DNA of 64,000 nt from Jiangella aurantiaca (lineage in GTDB: Bacteria; Actinomycetota; Actinomycetes; Jiangellales; Jiangellaceae), in the NCBI RefSeq assembly GCF_004349105.1, contig NZ_SMLB01000024.1, positions 1-64,000 on the forward strand, given 5' to 3'. The notes beneath the pieces were generated by a model. The model ran no database searches. It saw only the letters and a list, made by a program, of their open reading frames with translations, and was not told where the DNA came from. The number at the start of each line of letters is the position of its first letter. Within the stretch, counting starts at the first letter, position 1. Below, piece after piece: positions 1-9,022 of the stretch. The position numbers were made by a program, and so were the translations under genes.

Positions 1-329
1 GACGCGGCGGGCTGATCGACCGGCGCCGGCGGGCGCGGGGCAGGCTTCGCCGCCGGCGCGGCGGGTGCCGACGCCGGTGCGGCCGCATTGGGCGTGCTGG
101 GGGTAGGGGCTGCCGGCCTGGCCGTCGGGCCAGGGCGGCCGGGAGACCGCTTCGCTCCCTTGCCGGTTCCTTGGTTGGCGAACGCCTCACGGAGCTTGCG
201 GACCACGGGAGCCTCGACAGTCGACGATGCCGACTTGACGTACTCTCCGAGGTCGCCCAGCTTGCCGAGGACGTCCTTGCTCGTCACACCGAGCTCTTTC
301 GCGAGCTCGTGTACCCGGACCTTTGCCAC
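1..329 (-). CDS. infB: Translation initiation factor IF-2, N-terminal part
   Basis: IF-2 is the GTPase that places fMet-tRNA on the 30S subunit. Only about the first 109 codons lie in the window; the gene runs off the left edge. The GTG start at 329 gives the small IF2_N fold (about residues 1-52, beginning [15 protein letters not shown]). A low-complexity Ala/Pro linker follows, as usual in the long actinobacterial IF-2. The G domain is outside the window. It is the last visible gene of the rimP-nusA-ylxR-infB operon. Confidence 0.95.
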   Translation of the reverse strand, partial: MAKVRVHELAKELGVTSKDVLGKLGDLGEYVKSASSTVEAPVVRKLREAFANQGTGKGAKRSPGRPGPTARPAAPTPSTPNAAAPASAPAAPAAKPAPRPPAPVDQPAA

Positions 330-419
330 TGCTCTCCTTCTCGGCCCGGGCGTGTCGGCTCGGACCGGCTAGGTGGTGCGCGTGCTCATCGCTGCGTGCT
401 CATCGAGCGCTCGTGAGCG

Positions 420-758
420 TCACGTCGTGTCTCCTTCATCCATTCCGGCCGGCCGTTGCGGCCGACCGGGTCGATCCTCGTGCTCGGCGAGCCATCGACG
501 CAGCTCAGCACCGTCGAGCGGCCCCTCGGCGCGTAGTGCGCGCGAGAACGCCCGACGACGCTCGGCTTGGTCGAGGCACCCCTGGCTCGGGTGCAGGTAC
601 GCACCGCGGCCCGGGAGCCGGCCGTCGAGGTCGGGAACCAGCGCCCGTTCGGCGCCGGCACCGCCCGCGACGACGCGGAGCAGTTCGGACTTCACCACAC
701 GAGACCGGCATCCTACGCAGGTTCGCACAGGCGACCGGCCGGACGCGCGGTCATTCAC
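420..758 (-). CDS. ylxR: YlxR family RNA-binding protein
   Basis: Small 112-residue protein of the YlxR/DUF448 family, always found between nusA and infB. The family signature RTCVGCR is at about residues 12-18 and the GRGAYLHP segment at about 50-57. Family members bind RNA or RNase P in some bacteria; the role here is inferred from family only. The GTG start at 758 follows nusA by 33 bases, so it is co-transcribed and probably coupled. Confidence 0.93.
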   Translation of the reverse strand: MNDRASGRSPVRTCVGCRSRVVKSELLRVVAGGAGAERALVPDLDGRLPGRGAYLHPSQGCLDQAERRRAFSRALRAEGPLDGAELRRWLAEHEDRPGRPQRPAGMDEGDTT

Positions 759-791
759 TCGAACAGTTTAGCGTCTATCGGGCCTGAACGG

Positions 792-1793
792 TCACGCGGG
801 CGCTCCGGCACCCCGATCGGAGGTCTCGGGCTCGGTGTCGGGGCGGATGTCGATGCGCCATCCGGTCAGCCGCGCGGCCAGTCGTGCGTTCTGTCCCTCA
901 CGGCCGATGGCCAGCGAGAGCTGGAAGTCGGGCACCGTCACGCGGGCCGACCGGGCGGCGGCGTCGACGATCTCGACCCGCTGCACCCGGGCCGGCGACA
1001 GCGCGTTGGCGACCAGCTCAGCGGGGTCCTCGGACCAGTCGACGATGTCGATCTTCTCGCCGTGCAGCTCCGTCATGACCGCACGCACCCGCGAGCCCAT
1101 CGGCCCGATGCAGGCGCCCTTGGCGTTGACGCCCGGCACCGTCGAATAGACGGCGATCTTGGTGCGGTGGCCGGCCTCGCGGGCGATGCCGGCGATGTGC
1201 ACGGTGCCGTCGGCGATCTCGGGGACCTCGAGCACGAACAGCTTCTTCACCAGGTTCGGGTGGGTCCGCGAGACGGTGACGATGGGGCCGTGCTGGCCCT
1301 TGCGCACCTGCACGACGTAGCAGCGGATGCGGCTGCCGTGCTCGTAGCGCTCCCCCGGCACCTGCTCGGCCGGCGGCAGCACCGCCTCGACCTTGCCGAG
1401 GTTGACCATGACGGTACGGGGGTCGCGGCCCTGCTGGATGGTGCCGGAGACGATCTCGCCCTCGCGGTCGAGGAAGTCGCCGAACGTGTTCTCGTCCTCG
1501 GCGTCGCGCAGCCGCTGCAGGATCTCTTGCTTCGCGGTGGTGGCGGCGATGCGGCCGAAGCCGGCCGGCGTGTCGTCCCACTCGCGCACGACGGCGCCGT
1601 CGTCGTCGACCTCTTGCGCCCAGACGGTGACGTGGCCGGTCTTGCGGTCCAGCTCGACGCGGGCGCGCGGTTGGTGACTCTCGGAGCGCTGGTAGGCGAG
1701 CAGCAGCGCACGCTCCGTCGCCTCGACGACCAGGTCGAAGGAGATGTCCTTCTCTCGCTCCAGTGCTCTCAGGAGCGAAAGGTCGATGTCCAC
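792..1793 (-). CDS. nusA: Transcription termination/antitermination protein NusA
   Basis: NusA binds RNA polymerase and nascent RNA and modulates pausing, termination and antitermination. At 333 residues it shows the N-terminal polymerase-binding domain, an S1 domain (about 130-200) and two KH domains, ending soon after the second KH. This is the short actinobacterial form without acidic repeats. An in-frame start lies further upstream, but the GTG at 1793 is preferred. It gives the family N terminus ([18 protein letters not shown]) and has an AGAGGAC-type ribosome site about 7 bases upstream. It starts 5 bases after the rimP stop. Confidence 0.95.
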   Translation of the reverse strand: MDIDLSLLRALEREKDISFDLVVEATERALLLAYQRSESHQPRARVELDRKTGHVTVWAQEVDDDGAVVREWDDTPAGFGRIAATTAKQEILQRLRDAEDENTFGDFLDREGEIVSGTIQQGRDPRTVMVNLGKVEAVLPPAEQVPGERYEHGSRIRCYVVQVRKGQHGPIVTVSRTHPNLVKKLFVLEVPEIADGTVHIAGIAREAGHRTKIAVYSTVPGVNAKGACIGPMGSRVRAVMTELHGEKIDIVDWSEDPAELVANALSPARVQRVEIVDAAARSARVTVPDFQLSLAIGREGQNARLAARLTGWRIDIRPDTEPETSDRGAGAPA

Positions 1794-1797
1794 GCTC

Positions 1798-2292
1798 TCA
1801 GTCCTCTTCCTCGAAATCGTCGAGATCGGTGTCGTCGGTCTTGCGGAACTCGACCTGCACCTTGGCCTTGCGGACGTCGGCATAGGCCAGCACGCGGCTG
1901 GCGCCGTCGACGTCCAGGACGGCGGAGTCGTCGTCGGCCGACACGACGCGGCCGGTGACGTCGCCGCCGTCGTGCAGGATGGCGCGCACCAGCCGGCCCG
2001 TCGCGCGCGACCAGTGCCGCGGCAGCGTCAGCGGCCGGGAGACGCCCGGCGAGCTGACCTCGAGGGTGTACGGGTGGTCGCCCATGGCGCCGGAGTCGTC
2101 GAGCGCCTTGGAGATGTGCCGCGACACCTCGGCGCAGCGGTCGAGGTCGACCCCGCCGTCGGCGTCGACGATGATGCGCAGCCGGCTGCGGCGGCCGGCC
2201 TGGGACAGCTCCAGCGACTCGAGGTCGAGCCCCTCCGACGCCACCACGGGCTCGATGACCTGCTCCAGAAGGTCACGAGTAGCCGATGTCAT
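1798..2292 (-). CDS. rimP: Ribosome maturation factor RimP
   Basis: RimP is needed for maturation of the 30S subunit. The 164-residue product has the two-domain RimP layout: an alpha/beta N-terminal domain, the [12 protein letters not shown] motif around the middle, and a C-terminal SH3-like barrel. The acidic tail ends FEEED. The ATG at 2292 has a strong GGAAGGGG site 6-7 bases upstream. It opens the rimP-nusA-ylxR-infB operon, the standard bacterial order. Confidence 0.95.
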   Translation of the reverse strand: MTSATRDLLEQVIEPVVASEGLDLESLELSQAGRRSRLRIIVDADGGVDLDRCAEVSRHISKALDDSGAMGDHPYTLEVSSPGVSRPLTLPRHWSRATGRLVRAILHDGGDVTGRVVSADDDSAVLDVDGASRVLAYADVRKAKVQVEFRKTDDTDLDDFEEED

Positions 2293-2436
2293 CGGATGCC
2301 CCTTCCTCGATGTCGAGTTGTCTCCGGCCGTCTCATGGAATGGCGGAGTTCTTGACTCTCTGCCGCCAAGAGTAGCCAAGACTACAGCGCAGACCGGTGA
2401 TCCACGGGCCGGTTCGCACCGGTTACGGTGTCCCCC

Positions 2437-2940
2437 GTGACGCAGAGGGTGGACGAGGGCCGGCGGCGGCTGCTCGCGCTGGTCGCCGGGGCTCCGGTGC
2501 TCGCCGCCGCGCTGGCCGCGTGTGGTGCCGACCCGCGTCCGAAAGCCGCTCCGGGCCCCCGCGCGCCACTCGACGCGGACGTGAAGCTGCGCTGGCGCGC
2601 GGTGCACAGCGAGCAGACGCTGCTGGCGCTGCACGCGGCCACCGTCGCGGCGTATCCGGACCTCGCCGCTCGGCTGCAGCCGCTGACGGCGCACCACGAC
2701 GAGCACCTGGCCGCGCTGCGGGCCGACGGGCCGCTGCCGTACGGCGGCGGCGACGGCACGGCCGCCGCTCCGGAGGTGGCCGCCGACCCTGCTGCCGCGC
2801 TGGCCGCCGTCGCCGACGCCGAGCGGGCCGCCGCCGACGCGTGCGTCGTCGCCGCGCTGGCCGCAGCCGGGCCGCGGCTGGCGGCCGTCCTCGCGTCCAT
2901 CGCCGCGTCCGAGGCCGGCCATGGGGTGGTGCTGGCATGA
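2437..2940 (+). CDS. Ferritin-like lipoprotein (DUF4439-type)
   Basis: Small exported protein (about 167 residues) with a twin-arginine-like N terminus (RRRLL), a hydrophobic stretch and a lipobox ending LAAC at about residues 24-27, so likely membrane-anchored. The mature part is helical and carries His/Glu motifs (HSEQ, HHDEH, SEAGH) typical of ferritin-like four-helix proteins; metal binding is inferred. A GTG also exists at 2428. I prefer 2437 because TACGGT (2424-2429) sits 7 bases before it, as in leaderless actinobacterial genes. It overlaps the next gene by ATGA. Confidence 0.75.
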   Translation: MTQRVDEGRRRLLALVAGAPVLAAALAACGADPRPKAAPGPRAPLDADVKLRWRAVHSEQTLLALHAATVAAYPDLAARLQPLTAHHDEHLAALRADGPLPYGGGDGTAAAPEVAADPAAALAAVADAERAAADACVVAALAAAGPRLAAVLASIAASEAGHGVVLA

Positions 2941-3401
2941 CGACGACCCCGGCGCCGACGCCGTCCGCCTCCGCAGCTTCCGCCGACGCCGGTGTCGAGG
3001 CCGCCCAGGCGGCGCTGGCCGGCGAGCACGCGTGCGTCTACGGCTACGGCGTGGTCGGCGCGCACCTGCCCGACGGCGCGGAGCCGGCGCACGCCGCGCT
3101 GGCCGCGCACCGGTCCCGCCGCGACGAGTTGACCGCGCTGATCGGCGACGCCGGCGCCGACCCGGTCGCGGCCGAGCCCCGCTACGCGCTGCCCTCCCCC
3201 GTCACCGACGAGGCGTCCGCGCAGGCGCTGGCGGTGCTGCTGGAGGAGCGGCTCGGCGCACTGTACGCGGACGTCGTCGGCACCGCCACCACGCCGGAGC
3301 TGCGCGAGTTCGCCGTCCGCGGCGTCGTCATGGCCGCCGTCCAGGCGCTCGCCTGGGGCGGGGCACCGACCGCGTTCCCCGGCCTGGACGGCCGGGTCTA
3401 A
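2937..3401 (+). CDS. DUF4439 ferritin-like protein
   Basis: A 154-residue all-helical protein with Glu/His/Asp positions matching actinobacterial DUF4439 proteins: GEHACVYGYGVVGAHL near residue 28, then AHRSRRDELTALI. It has no signal peptide. Its ATG overlaps the stop of the upstream ferritin-like lipoprotein (ATGA), so the two are translationally coupled and may form a pair, one anchored outside and one cytosolic. The function is not known; redox or metal storage is only a family-level guess. It ends just before a perfect inverted repeat. Confidence 0.75.
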   Translation: MTTTPAPTPSASAASADAGVEAAQAALAGEHACVYGYGVVGAHLPDGAEPAHAALAAHRSRRDELTALIGDAGADPVAAEPRYALPSPVTDEASAQALAVLLEERLGALYADVVGTATTPELREFAVRGVVMAAVQALAWGGAPTAFPGLDGRV

Positions 3402-3417
3402 CCGACCGCCCCCTTCC

Positions 3418-3493
3418 GCGTTGATCTTGGAGTTGTTCGGCAATTGCGGGGTGAAATGTCCGATAGATGGCCGAACAACTCCAAGATCAACGC
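3418..3493. terminator. Perfect 23-bp inverted repeat between convergent genes
   Basis: Arms 3418-3440 and 3471-3493 are exact reverse complements and enclose a 30-base loop. The element lies between the plus-strand ferritin-like gene (stop 3401) and the minus-strand hydrolase, whose stop codon (3487-3489) is inside the right arm. It probably ends transcription from both sides. A second copy with the same loop is at 7075-7148 and a shorter relative at 42043-42083, so it belongs to a dispersed family. Confidence 0.7.
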
Positions 3494-4428
3494 GGGTCGG
3501 GCGGGCCGGAAAGGGGCGCCGTGCGGTCGAACACGTCGCCCATGAAGGTGACCAGCTGCGCCGCCACCTCGGCGGCGTGCGTCTCGAGGAACAGGTGCCC
3601 GCCGTCGTAGATGTGCGCCTCGAGGGTGTCCATGTCCTCGTGGTAGGCCAGCACCTCCGCGATGTCGAAGTACACGTCGTGCCGGCCCCATAGCACCAGG
3701 CACTGCGGCTGGTGTTCGCGGTGGTAGGCGGCGATGTCGGGGAACCGGGCCACATGGTGCTGGTAGTCGACGAAGAGCTGGAAATGCGCCTCGATGTTGC
3801 CGGGCCGCGTGAGTCGTTCCCAGTCCAGGTGCCACGTCTCGCGCGGCTGCAGGGCCTGCAATTCTGGCGACAGCCCGCTGAGGTACTGGTCGCGGGTGCC
3901 GTCGAAGGTCAGCCAGTCGGGCAGAGCCGCGCGGTTCTCCTCGGTAGGCTCCGCCCAGTATCGGCGCGCGGTGTCCCAGGTCTCGCCCAGGCCCGCCTCG
4001 TGGGTGTTGCCGTTCTGCACGACCAGCCCCAGGACCCGTTCCGGGTGGCGCAAGGCCATGAGGTACCCGACCGGCGTGCTGTAGTCGGTCACGAAGAGGA
4101 CGTAGCGCCGCACGCCCAGGTCGTCGACCAGGGCCTCGATGGCCTGGGACAGGTGTTCGTAGGTGTACACGTACTCGTCCGGTGGCGGCGCGTCGGAGAA
4201 CCCGAACCCGGGCATGTCCGGCGCGACGGCGTAGAACTGCTCGCCCAGCACCGGGAGCACCGCGCGGAACGAGTGCGACGAGGCCGGGAAGCCGTGCAGC
4301 AGCAGCACCGCCGTCGACGACGGGACGCCCGCCTCGCGGTAGTGCAGCCGCAGCCCGCCGGCGTCGCGGAACAGGTGCCTGGTCTTGGCTGCGTGTCTCA
4401 TGCCCCGTAACCGCACCCAGGCCTTCAC
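3487..4428 (-). CDS. Alpha/beta-fold hydrolase, haloalkane dehalogenase-like
   Basis: A 313-residue alpha/beta hydrolase. The oxyanion-side motif [13 protein letters not shown] is near residue 43 and a typical [10 protein letters not shown] loop near 70. The nucleophile elbow reads VTDYSTPVG, so the expected nucleophile is Asp, not Ser. The catalytic His is in GGHLFLETH near the C terminus. Asp elbows occur in haloalkane dehalogenase and epoxide hydrolase relatives; the substrate cannot be read. The GTG at 4428 overlaps the sthA stop (GTGA), indicating coupling; an ATG at 4401 is the alternative start. The last codons lie in the inverted repeat at 3418-3493. Confidence 0.85.
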   Translation of the reverse strand: MKAWVRLRGMRHAAKTRHLFRDAGGLRLHYREAGVPSSTAVLLLHGFPASSHSFRAVLPVLGEQFYAVAPDMPGFGFSDAPPPDEYVYTYEHLSQAIEALVDDLGVRRYVLFVTDYSTPVGYLMALRHPERVLGLVVQNGNTHEAGLGETWDTARRYWAEPTEENRAALPDWLTFDGTRDQYLSGLSPELQALQPRETWHLDWERLTRPGNIEAHFQLFVDYQHHVARFPDIAAYHREHQPQCLVLWGRHDVYFDIAEVLAYHEDMDTLEAHIYDGGHLFLETHAAEVAAQLVTFMGDVFDRTAPLSGPPDPR

Positions 4429-5858
4429 CGGTTATTCCGGCCGAACCTAAGGTCGAAGCGGTCCAGCGCGCGCAGCTTGTTGGTGACGTCGAGCGCCGCG
4501 ACCTTGTAGGCCTCGGACAGCGTCGGGTAGTTGAACACAGTGTCGACGAGGTAGTCGACGGTACCGCCGCAGCCCATGACCGCCTGCCCGATGTGGACGA
4601 GGTCGGCCGCGCCGGTGCCGAACACGTGGACGCCGAGGATGTGCCGCGTCGTCGGTGAGACCAGCAGCTTCAGCATGCCGTAGGAGTCGCCGACGATCTG
4701 GCCGCGGGCCAATTCGCGGTAGCGGGAGATGCCGACCTCGTACGGGACGGCCTCCTGCGTGAGCTCGACCTCGGTGCGGCCGCAGTAGGAGATCTCCGGG
4801 ATCGTGTAGATGCCGATGGGCTGGATCTCGCGCAGCTCGTTGGCGGGCTCGCCGAACGCGTGCAGCGCCGCGAGACGCCCCTGGTCCATGCTGGTGGCGG
4901 CCAGTGCCGGGAAGCCGATGACGTCGCCGACGGCGTAGATGTGCGGGACGCTGGTGCGGTACCGGGCGTCGACGGCGATGCGGCCGCGCGCGTCGGCGGT
5001 GAGGCCGGCCGCGTCGAGGCCCAGTTCGGCGGTGACGCCCTGCCGCCCGGCGGAGTGCATGACCGTCTCGGCCGGGATCCGCTTGCCGCTGGCCAGCGTG
5101 GTGACGGTGCCGTGCGAGCCGATCTCGACCTTCTCGACCTCTTCGCCGAAGCGGAACGTCACCGAGAGGTCGCGCAGGTGGAACTTCAGCGACTCGACCA
5201 CCTCGGGATCGCAGAACTCCAGCATCTGCGCCCGCTTCTCGACGACGGTGACGCGGGTGCCGAGCGCGGCGAACATCGACGCGTACTCGATGCCGATGAC
5301 GCCCGCCCCGACGACGACCATGGAGTCGGGGATGCGCTCGAGCGTCAGGATGCCGTCGGAGTCGACCACCCGGCCCTCGTCGAACTCGACGTGGGCCGGG
5401 CGGGCCGGCGTCGTGCCCGTCGCGACGACGATGGTCGCGGCGGTGATCTGGCGGTGCTCCCCCGGCCCCTCGACGGCGACGGTGTGCGGGTCGACGAAAC
5501 GGCCGCTGCCGACCACGAGATCGACGTGGTTGCGGAATAGTTGCGCCCGCACCACCTCGATCTCGCGGCCGATGACGTGCTGGGTGCGGGCCAGCAGGTC
5601 CTGCACGGTGATCTCGTGCTTGACGCGGTACGACTGGCCGTAGAGCTCGCGCATGGACAGGCCGGTGAGGTAGAGCACGGCCTCGCGCAGCGTCTTCGAC
5701 GGGATGGTGCCCGTGTTGACGCAGACGCCGCCGATCATGTGCCGGCGCTCGACGACGGCGGCCCGTTTGCCCAGCTTGGCCGCGCCGATGGCGGCCTTCT
5801 GCCCGCCCGGGCCGGAGCCGATGACGAGGAGGTCGTAGTCATACCCGGGTTCGTCCAT
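4425..5858 (-). CDS. sthA: Soluble pyridine nucleotide transhydrogenase (SthA family)
   Basis: FAD flavoprotein of 477 residues, predicted to move hydride between NADPH and NAD+. The FAD-binding GSGPGG is at 14-19, a second nucleotide motif ([13 protein letters not shown]) lies mid-protein, and the dimerisation domain is C-terminal. The active-site segment [13 protein letters not shown] keeps one Cys (46), but the second Cys of lipoamide dehydrogenases is Thr (51). That substitution separates SthA from disulfide reductases. The ATG at 5858 has GGAG 8 bases upstream. It is followed by the coupled hydrolase gene. Confidence 0.9.
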   Translation of the reverse strand: MDEPGYDYDLLVIGSGPGGQKAAIGAAKLGKRAAVVERRHMIGGVCVNTGTIPSKTLREAVLYLTGLSMRELYGQSYRVKHEITVQDLLARTQHVIGREIEVVRAQLFRNHVDLVVGSGRFVDPHTVAVEGPGEHRQITAATIVVATGTTPARPAHVEFDEGRVVDSDGILTLERIPDSMVVVGAGVIGIEYASMFAALGTRVTVVEKRAQMLEFCDPEVVESLKFHLRDLSVTFRFGEEVEKVEIGSHGTVTTLASGKRIPAETVMHSAGRQGVTAELGLDAAGLTADARGRIAVDARYRTSVPHIYAVGDVIGFPALAATSMDQGRLAALHAFGEPANELREIQPIGIYTIPEISYCGRTEVELTQEAVPYEVGISRYRELARGQIVGDSYGMLKLLVSPTTRHILGVHVFGTGAADLVHIGQAVMGCGGTVDYLVDTVFNYPTLSEAYKVAALDVTNKLRALDRFDLRFGRNNR

Positions 5859-5890
5859 GCGCGCTCCTGCCGCCGCTGTTGATGTCCACG

Positions 5891-6802
5891 CTAACGGCGG
5901 CGGCCGGTCGCCGTCATCACCACTGCCGACCCGATCAACACGGCGCCGGCCAGTCCTGCCGCGCCGAGCCGCTCGTCCAGCACGACGGCGCCCAGCGCGG
6001 CCGCCGTGAGCGGCTCGAGCAGCGAGAACAGCGCCGCCGAGCCGGTCGCGACGGTGCGCAGGCCGGTGAAGTACAGCCCGTACGCCAGCGCCGTCGGAGC
6101 CAGCCCCAGGAACAGCAGCAGCCCGATCGCCCCGGCGTCCAGGCCGACGCCGACGCCGCCGGTCAGCGCCGCGATCGGGAGCAGCAGCAGGCCGCCCGCG
6201 CAGAACGAGAGGCCCGCCGTCGGCAGCGGCCCGATGTCGTCGACCGGCCGGGCGCCGAGCATCGTGATGGCGGCGAAGCCGGCCGCCGAGGTGAGCGCGC
6301 ACACCGTCCCGGCCAGCACCGCCGCCGGGTCGCCGGCCCCCGGCGTGCCCACCAGCAGCGCGAGGCCGGCGATCGCCGTCGCGATGGCCACCAGGATGCG
6401 TCCGTCCGGCCGCCGCCGGCCGACGCCGCTCTCAGCGAGCACGACCAGGACGGGCGACGCGCCCAACGTGACGAGTGTGGCCAGGCTGACCGACGTCAGC
6501 GAGACGGCGGCGAAGTAGCAGCTCTGGTACAGCGCGGCCAGCGCGCCGAGCAGTAGCAACCGGCGGACGCCGCGGCCGGAGAGGCGCAGCCGGTGCAGCC
6601 GGCCGGTCGCCAGCAGCCAGACGACGACCAGCCCGCCGCCCACCAGCAGCCGGAACGCGGCGACGGCCAGCACGCCGAGGCCGGTGCGATCGATGAGCAG
6701 TGCCCCGGTGAGGCCGCCGGTGCCCCAGAGGACGCCGGCGCCCATGACGGAGAGCAGGTCGGTGCGCGCCGACGATGGCGCGAGGGTTCGAGTGTGTTCC
6801 AC
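5891..6802 (-). CDS. EamA/DMT family transporter
   Basis: Membrane protein of 303 residues with about ten hydrophobic segments in two EamA halves (about 20-150 and 165-300), the drug/metabolite exporter fold. Substrate unknown; family members export amino acids, nucleosides or toxins. An upstream in-frame start exists. The GTG at 6802 is chosen because AGGAG lies 8 bases before it. Upstream on the same strand are a short reading frame and a hairpin that may control expression (6831-6973). Confidence 0.85.
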   Translation of the reverse strand: MEHTRTLAPSSARTDLLSVMGAGVLWGTGGLTGALLIDRTGLGVLAVAAFRLLVGGGLVVVWLLATGRLHRLRLSGRGVRRLLLLGALAALYQSCYFAAVSLTSVSLATLVTLGASPVLVVLAESGVGRRRPDGRILVAIATAIAGLALLVGTPGAGDPAAVLAGTVCALTSAAGFAAITMLGARPVDDIGPLPTAGLSFCAGGLLLLPIAALTGGVGVGLDAGAIGLLLFLGLAPTALAYGLYFTGLRTVATGSAALFSLLEPLTAAALGAVVLDERLGAAGLAGAVLIGSAVVMTATGRRR

Positions 6803-6871
6803 GGATCGGCTCCTGCGACGTGAAGAGGGATGAGACGCGCGGGAGCGGGACACGCAGGAGTGCGCGAAGAA

Positions 6872-6900
6872 GCCGGCCGCCCGTCAGAGGGGCAGCCGGC
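6872..6900 (-). terminator. Terminator-like hairpin in the EamA leader
   Basis: On the minus-strand RNA, 11-base arms (6890-6900 and 6872-6882) pair fully, counting one U-G wobble, around a 7-base loop, followed by UUCUUC. The wobble makes the stem better on this strand than on the other, which supports an RNA role. It lies 18 bases after the stop of a 13-codon reading frame and 70 bases before the EamA start. Copies of TGAGACGCGC flank it at 6831-6840 and 6905-6914. Confidence 0.55.
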
Positions 6901-6918
6901 GCGCTGAGACGCGCCCCG

Positions 6919-6960
6919 CTAGGAAGCGGAGGGCGGGCTGACCGGGAACAACCGATGCAT
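6919..6960 (-). CDS. Putative leaderless leader peptide (13 codons)
   Basis: Reading frame ATG to TAG encoding MHRLFPVSPPSAS. A near-consensus -10 hexamer TATGAT (6968-6973) ends 7 bases before the ATG, so transcription may start on the A of the ATG and the peptide would be leaderless. It precedes a terminator-like hairpin and the EamA gene. Pro and Ser are over-represented (three each), but there is no run that clearly names a controlling amino acid. Translation is inferred. Confidence 0.4.
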   Translation of the reverse strand: MHRLFPVSPPSAS

Positions 6961-6967
6961 GAGCGGG

Positions 6968-6973
6968 ATCATA
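6968..6973 (-). promoter_or_regulatory. Candidate -10 box for the EamA leader transcript
   Basis: TATGAT on the minus strand, one base from the sigma-70-type consensus, 7 bases before the ATG of the short leader frame. No convincing -35 box is visible at the usual distance. Confidence 0.45.
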
Positions 6974-7074
6974 CGGGAACGGCGGGCGAGCGACCGGCGC
7001 GGCACCGGCCCGGCCCCGGTCGACGACGATCGCGCCTGGCCACCCTCCTTGTGCGAGCACCTCACCGCACGCAA

Positions 7075-7148
7075 TGTTGATCTTGGAGTTGTTCGGCCGT
7101 TGCGGGGTGAAATGTCCGATAGATGGCCGAACAAGTCCAAGATCAACA
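7075..7148. repeat. Inverted repeat, second copy of the 3418-3493 element
   Basis: Arms 7075-7098 and 7125-7148 are reverse complements with one mismatch. The loop core GCGGGGTGAAATGTCCGATA is identical to that at 3418-3493. It lies 32 bases beyond the proS stop and can act as its terminator. Conservation of the loop as well as the arms argues for a spreading element rather than two independent terminators. Confidence 0.75.
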
Positions 7149-7179
7149 CTGGGTGGGGGTTCGACGGATGGCGCTGCGG

Positions 7180-8940
7180 TCAGCCGGCGACGACCTCGCG
7201 CAGGCGCTCGACGACGGCGTCGACGGGGACCTCCTCGCGCTCACCGGTGGCGCGGTCCTTGATCTCGACGACGCCGTCAGCCAGGCCGCGGCCCACCACG
7301 ACGATGGTCGGCACGCCGATCAGCTCGGAGTCCTTGAACTTCACCCCCGGGCTGACGCCCTTGCGGTCGTCGTAGAGCACCCGGATGCCGGCCGCGTCCA
7401 GCTGCGACGCGAGGCCCGCGGCGGCCGTGAACACGGCGTCGTCCTTGCCGGTGGCGACCAGGTGGACGTCGGCCGGCGCGACCTCGCGCGGCCAGATGAT
7501 GCCGGCGTCGTCGTGCGAGTTCTCGACGATGGCCGCGACCGCGCGCGACACGCCGACGCCGTAGGAGCCCATGGTGACGGTCACCAGCTTGCCGTTCTCG
7601 TCGAGCACCTGCAGGCCGAGCGCGTCGGCGTACTTGCGGCCGAGCTGGAAGATGTGCCCCATCTCGATGCCGCGCGCGGTCTCGAGCGGGCCGGAGCCGT
7701 CGGGCGCGGGGTCGCCCGCGCGCACCTCGGCGGCCTCGATGGTGCCGTCGGGCGTGAAGTCTCGCCCCGCGACGAGGTCGATGACGTGCTTGCCGGGGGT
7801 GTCGGCGCCGGTGACCCAGCGGGTACCCTCGACGACCCGCGGGTCGACGAGGTAGCGGATGCCGGAGGCGTTCTTCTCCCCCAGGACACCGGGGCCGATG
7901 TAGCCGCGAGCGAGCGCCGGGTGCTTCTCGAAGTCGGCCTCGGTGAACGGCTCCAACTCGGCCGGCTCGATCTGCGCCTGCAGCCGCTTCTCGTCGACCT
8001 CGCGGTCGCCGGGGACGCCGACGGCGAGCGGCTCGCGGGTGCCGTCGGGGTGGTGCAGGATGACCAGCACGTTCTTCAGCGTGTCGGACGCCTGCCAGGG
8101 CCGGTCGGCGCGCGGGAACCGCTCGTTGAGGTGGTCGACCAGCGTCTCGATGGTCGGTGTGCCGGGGGTGTCCTCGACGTGCGCCGCGGGGACGTCGTCG
8201 TAGGGCCGCGGGTCCGGCACCGGCGTGGTGACGGCCTCGACGTTCGCCGCGTACCCGCCGGGCGAGCGGACGTAGGTGTCCTCGCCGTTCTCTGCGGTGG
8301 CCAGGAACTCCTCACTGGCCGAGCCGCCCATCGCGCCGGACGTGGCCTGGACGATGACGTAGTCGAGGCCGAGGCGGTCGAAGATCTTGATGTAGGCCCC
8401 GCGGTGCGCCAGGTATGACCGCATGAACGCCTCGTCGGAGACGTCGAAGGAGTAGGAGTCCTTCATGACGAACTCGCGGCCGCGCAGGATGCCGGCGCGC
8501 GGCCGGGCCTCGTCGCGGTACTTGGTCTGGATCTGGTACAGCGCCAGCGGAAGATCCTTGTACGACGAGTACAGGTCCTTCACCAGCAGCGTGAACATCT
8601 CCTCGTGCGTGGGGCCGAGGAGGTAGTCGCCGCCCTTGCGGTCCTTGAGCCGGAAGATGGTGTCGCCGTACTCCTCCCACCGATGTGTGGCCTCGTAGGG
8701 CTCGCGCGGCAGCAGCGCCGGGAAGTGCACCTCCTGCGCGCCGATGGCGTTCATCTCTTCGCGCACGACGTTCTCGATGTTGCGCAGCACCGTGTAGCCC
8801 AGCGGCAGCCACGAATAGATGCCGGGAGCGGCGCGGCGGATGTAGCCGGCGCGGACCAGCAGTTTGTGGCTCGGCACCTCGGCGTCGACCGGATCCTCAC
8901 GCAGGGTTCGCAGGAACAACGTCGACATGCGCAGGATCAC
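7180..8940 (-). CDS. proS: Prolyl-tRNA synthetase, bacterial type
   Basis: Charges tRNA-Pro. The 586-residue product has class II motifs (for example [20 protein letters not shown] split over motif 2), an inserted editing domain (about 225-400, including [10 protein letters not shown]), motif 3 ([14 protein letters not shown]) and a C-terminal anticodon-binding domain. The GTG at 8940 gives the actinobacterial N terminus [15 protein letters not shown] and has CTGGAGAA 5-9 bases upstream. A GTG at 8961 is less likely. Confidence 0.96.
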   Translation of the reverse strand: MILRMSTLFLRTLREDPVDAEVPSHKLLVRAGYIRRAAPGIYSWLPLGYTVLRNIENVVREEMNAIGAQEVHFPALLPREPYEATHRWEEYGDTIFRLKDRKGGDYLLGPTHEEMFTLLVKDLYSSYKDLPLALYQIQTKYRDEARPRAGILRGREFVMKDSYSFDVSDEAFMRSYLAHRGAYIKIFDRLGLDYVIVQATSGAMGGSASEEFLATAENGEDTYVRSPGGYAANVEAVTTPVPDPRPYDDVPAAHVEDTPGTPTIETLVDHLNERFPRADRPWQASDTLKNVLVILHHPDGTREPLAVGVPGDREVDEKRLQAQIEPAELEPFTEADFEKHPALARGYIGPGVLGEKNASGIRYLVDPRVVEGTRWVTGADTPGKHVIDLVAGRDFTPDGTIEAAEVRAGDPAPDGSGPLETARGIEMGHIFQLGRKYADALGLQVLDENGKLVTVTMGSYGVGVSRAVAAIVENSHDDAGIIWPREVAPADVHLVATGKDDAVFTAAAGLASQLDAAGIRVLYDDRKGVSPGVKFKDSELIGVPTIVVVGRGLADGVVEIKDRATGEREEVPVDAVVERLREVVAG

Positions 8941-9022
8941 GGGGTTCTCCAGGGCTTCCACGGACGGATCGGGCAGGGTTCGACAACGAAAGGACGAGGA
9001 TAACCGCCCGGTCAGCGGGTGG

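Noticed and set aside
567-1958. Long plus-strand reading frame opposite nusA
   Set aside because: It is the antisense shadow of nusA; the composition is the usual Asp/Gly/Arg/His mix of high-GC shadow frames and no domain is recognisable.
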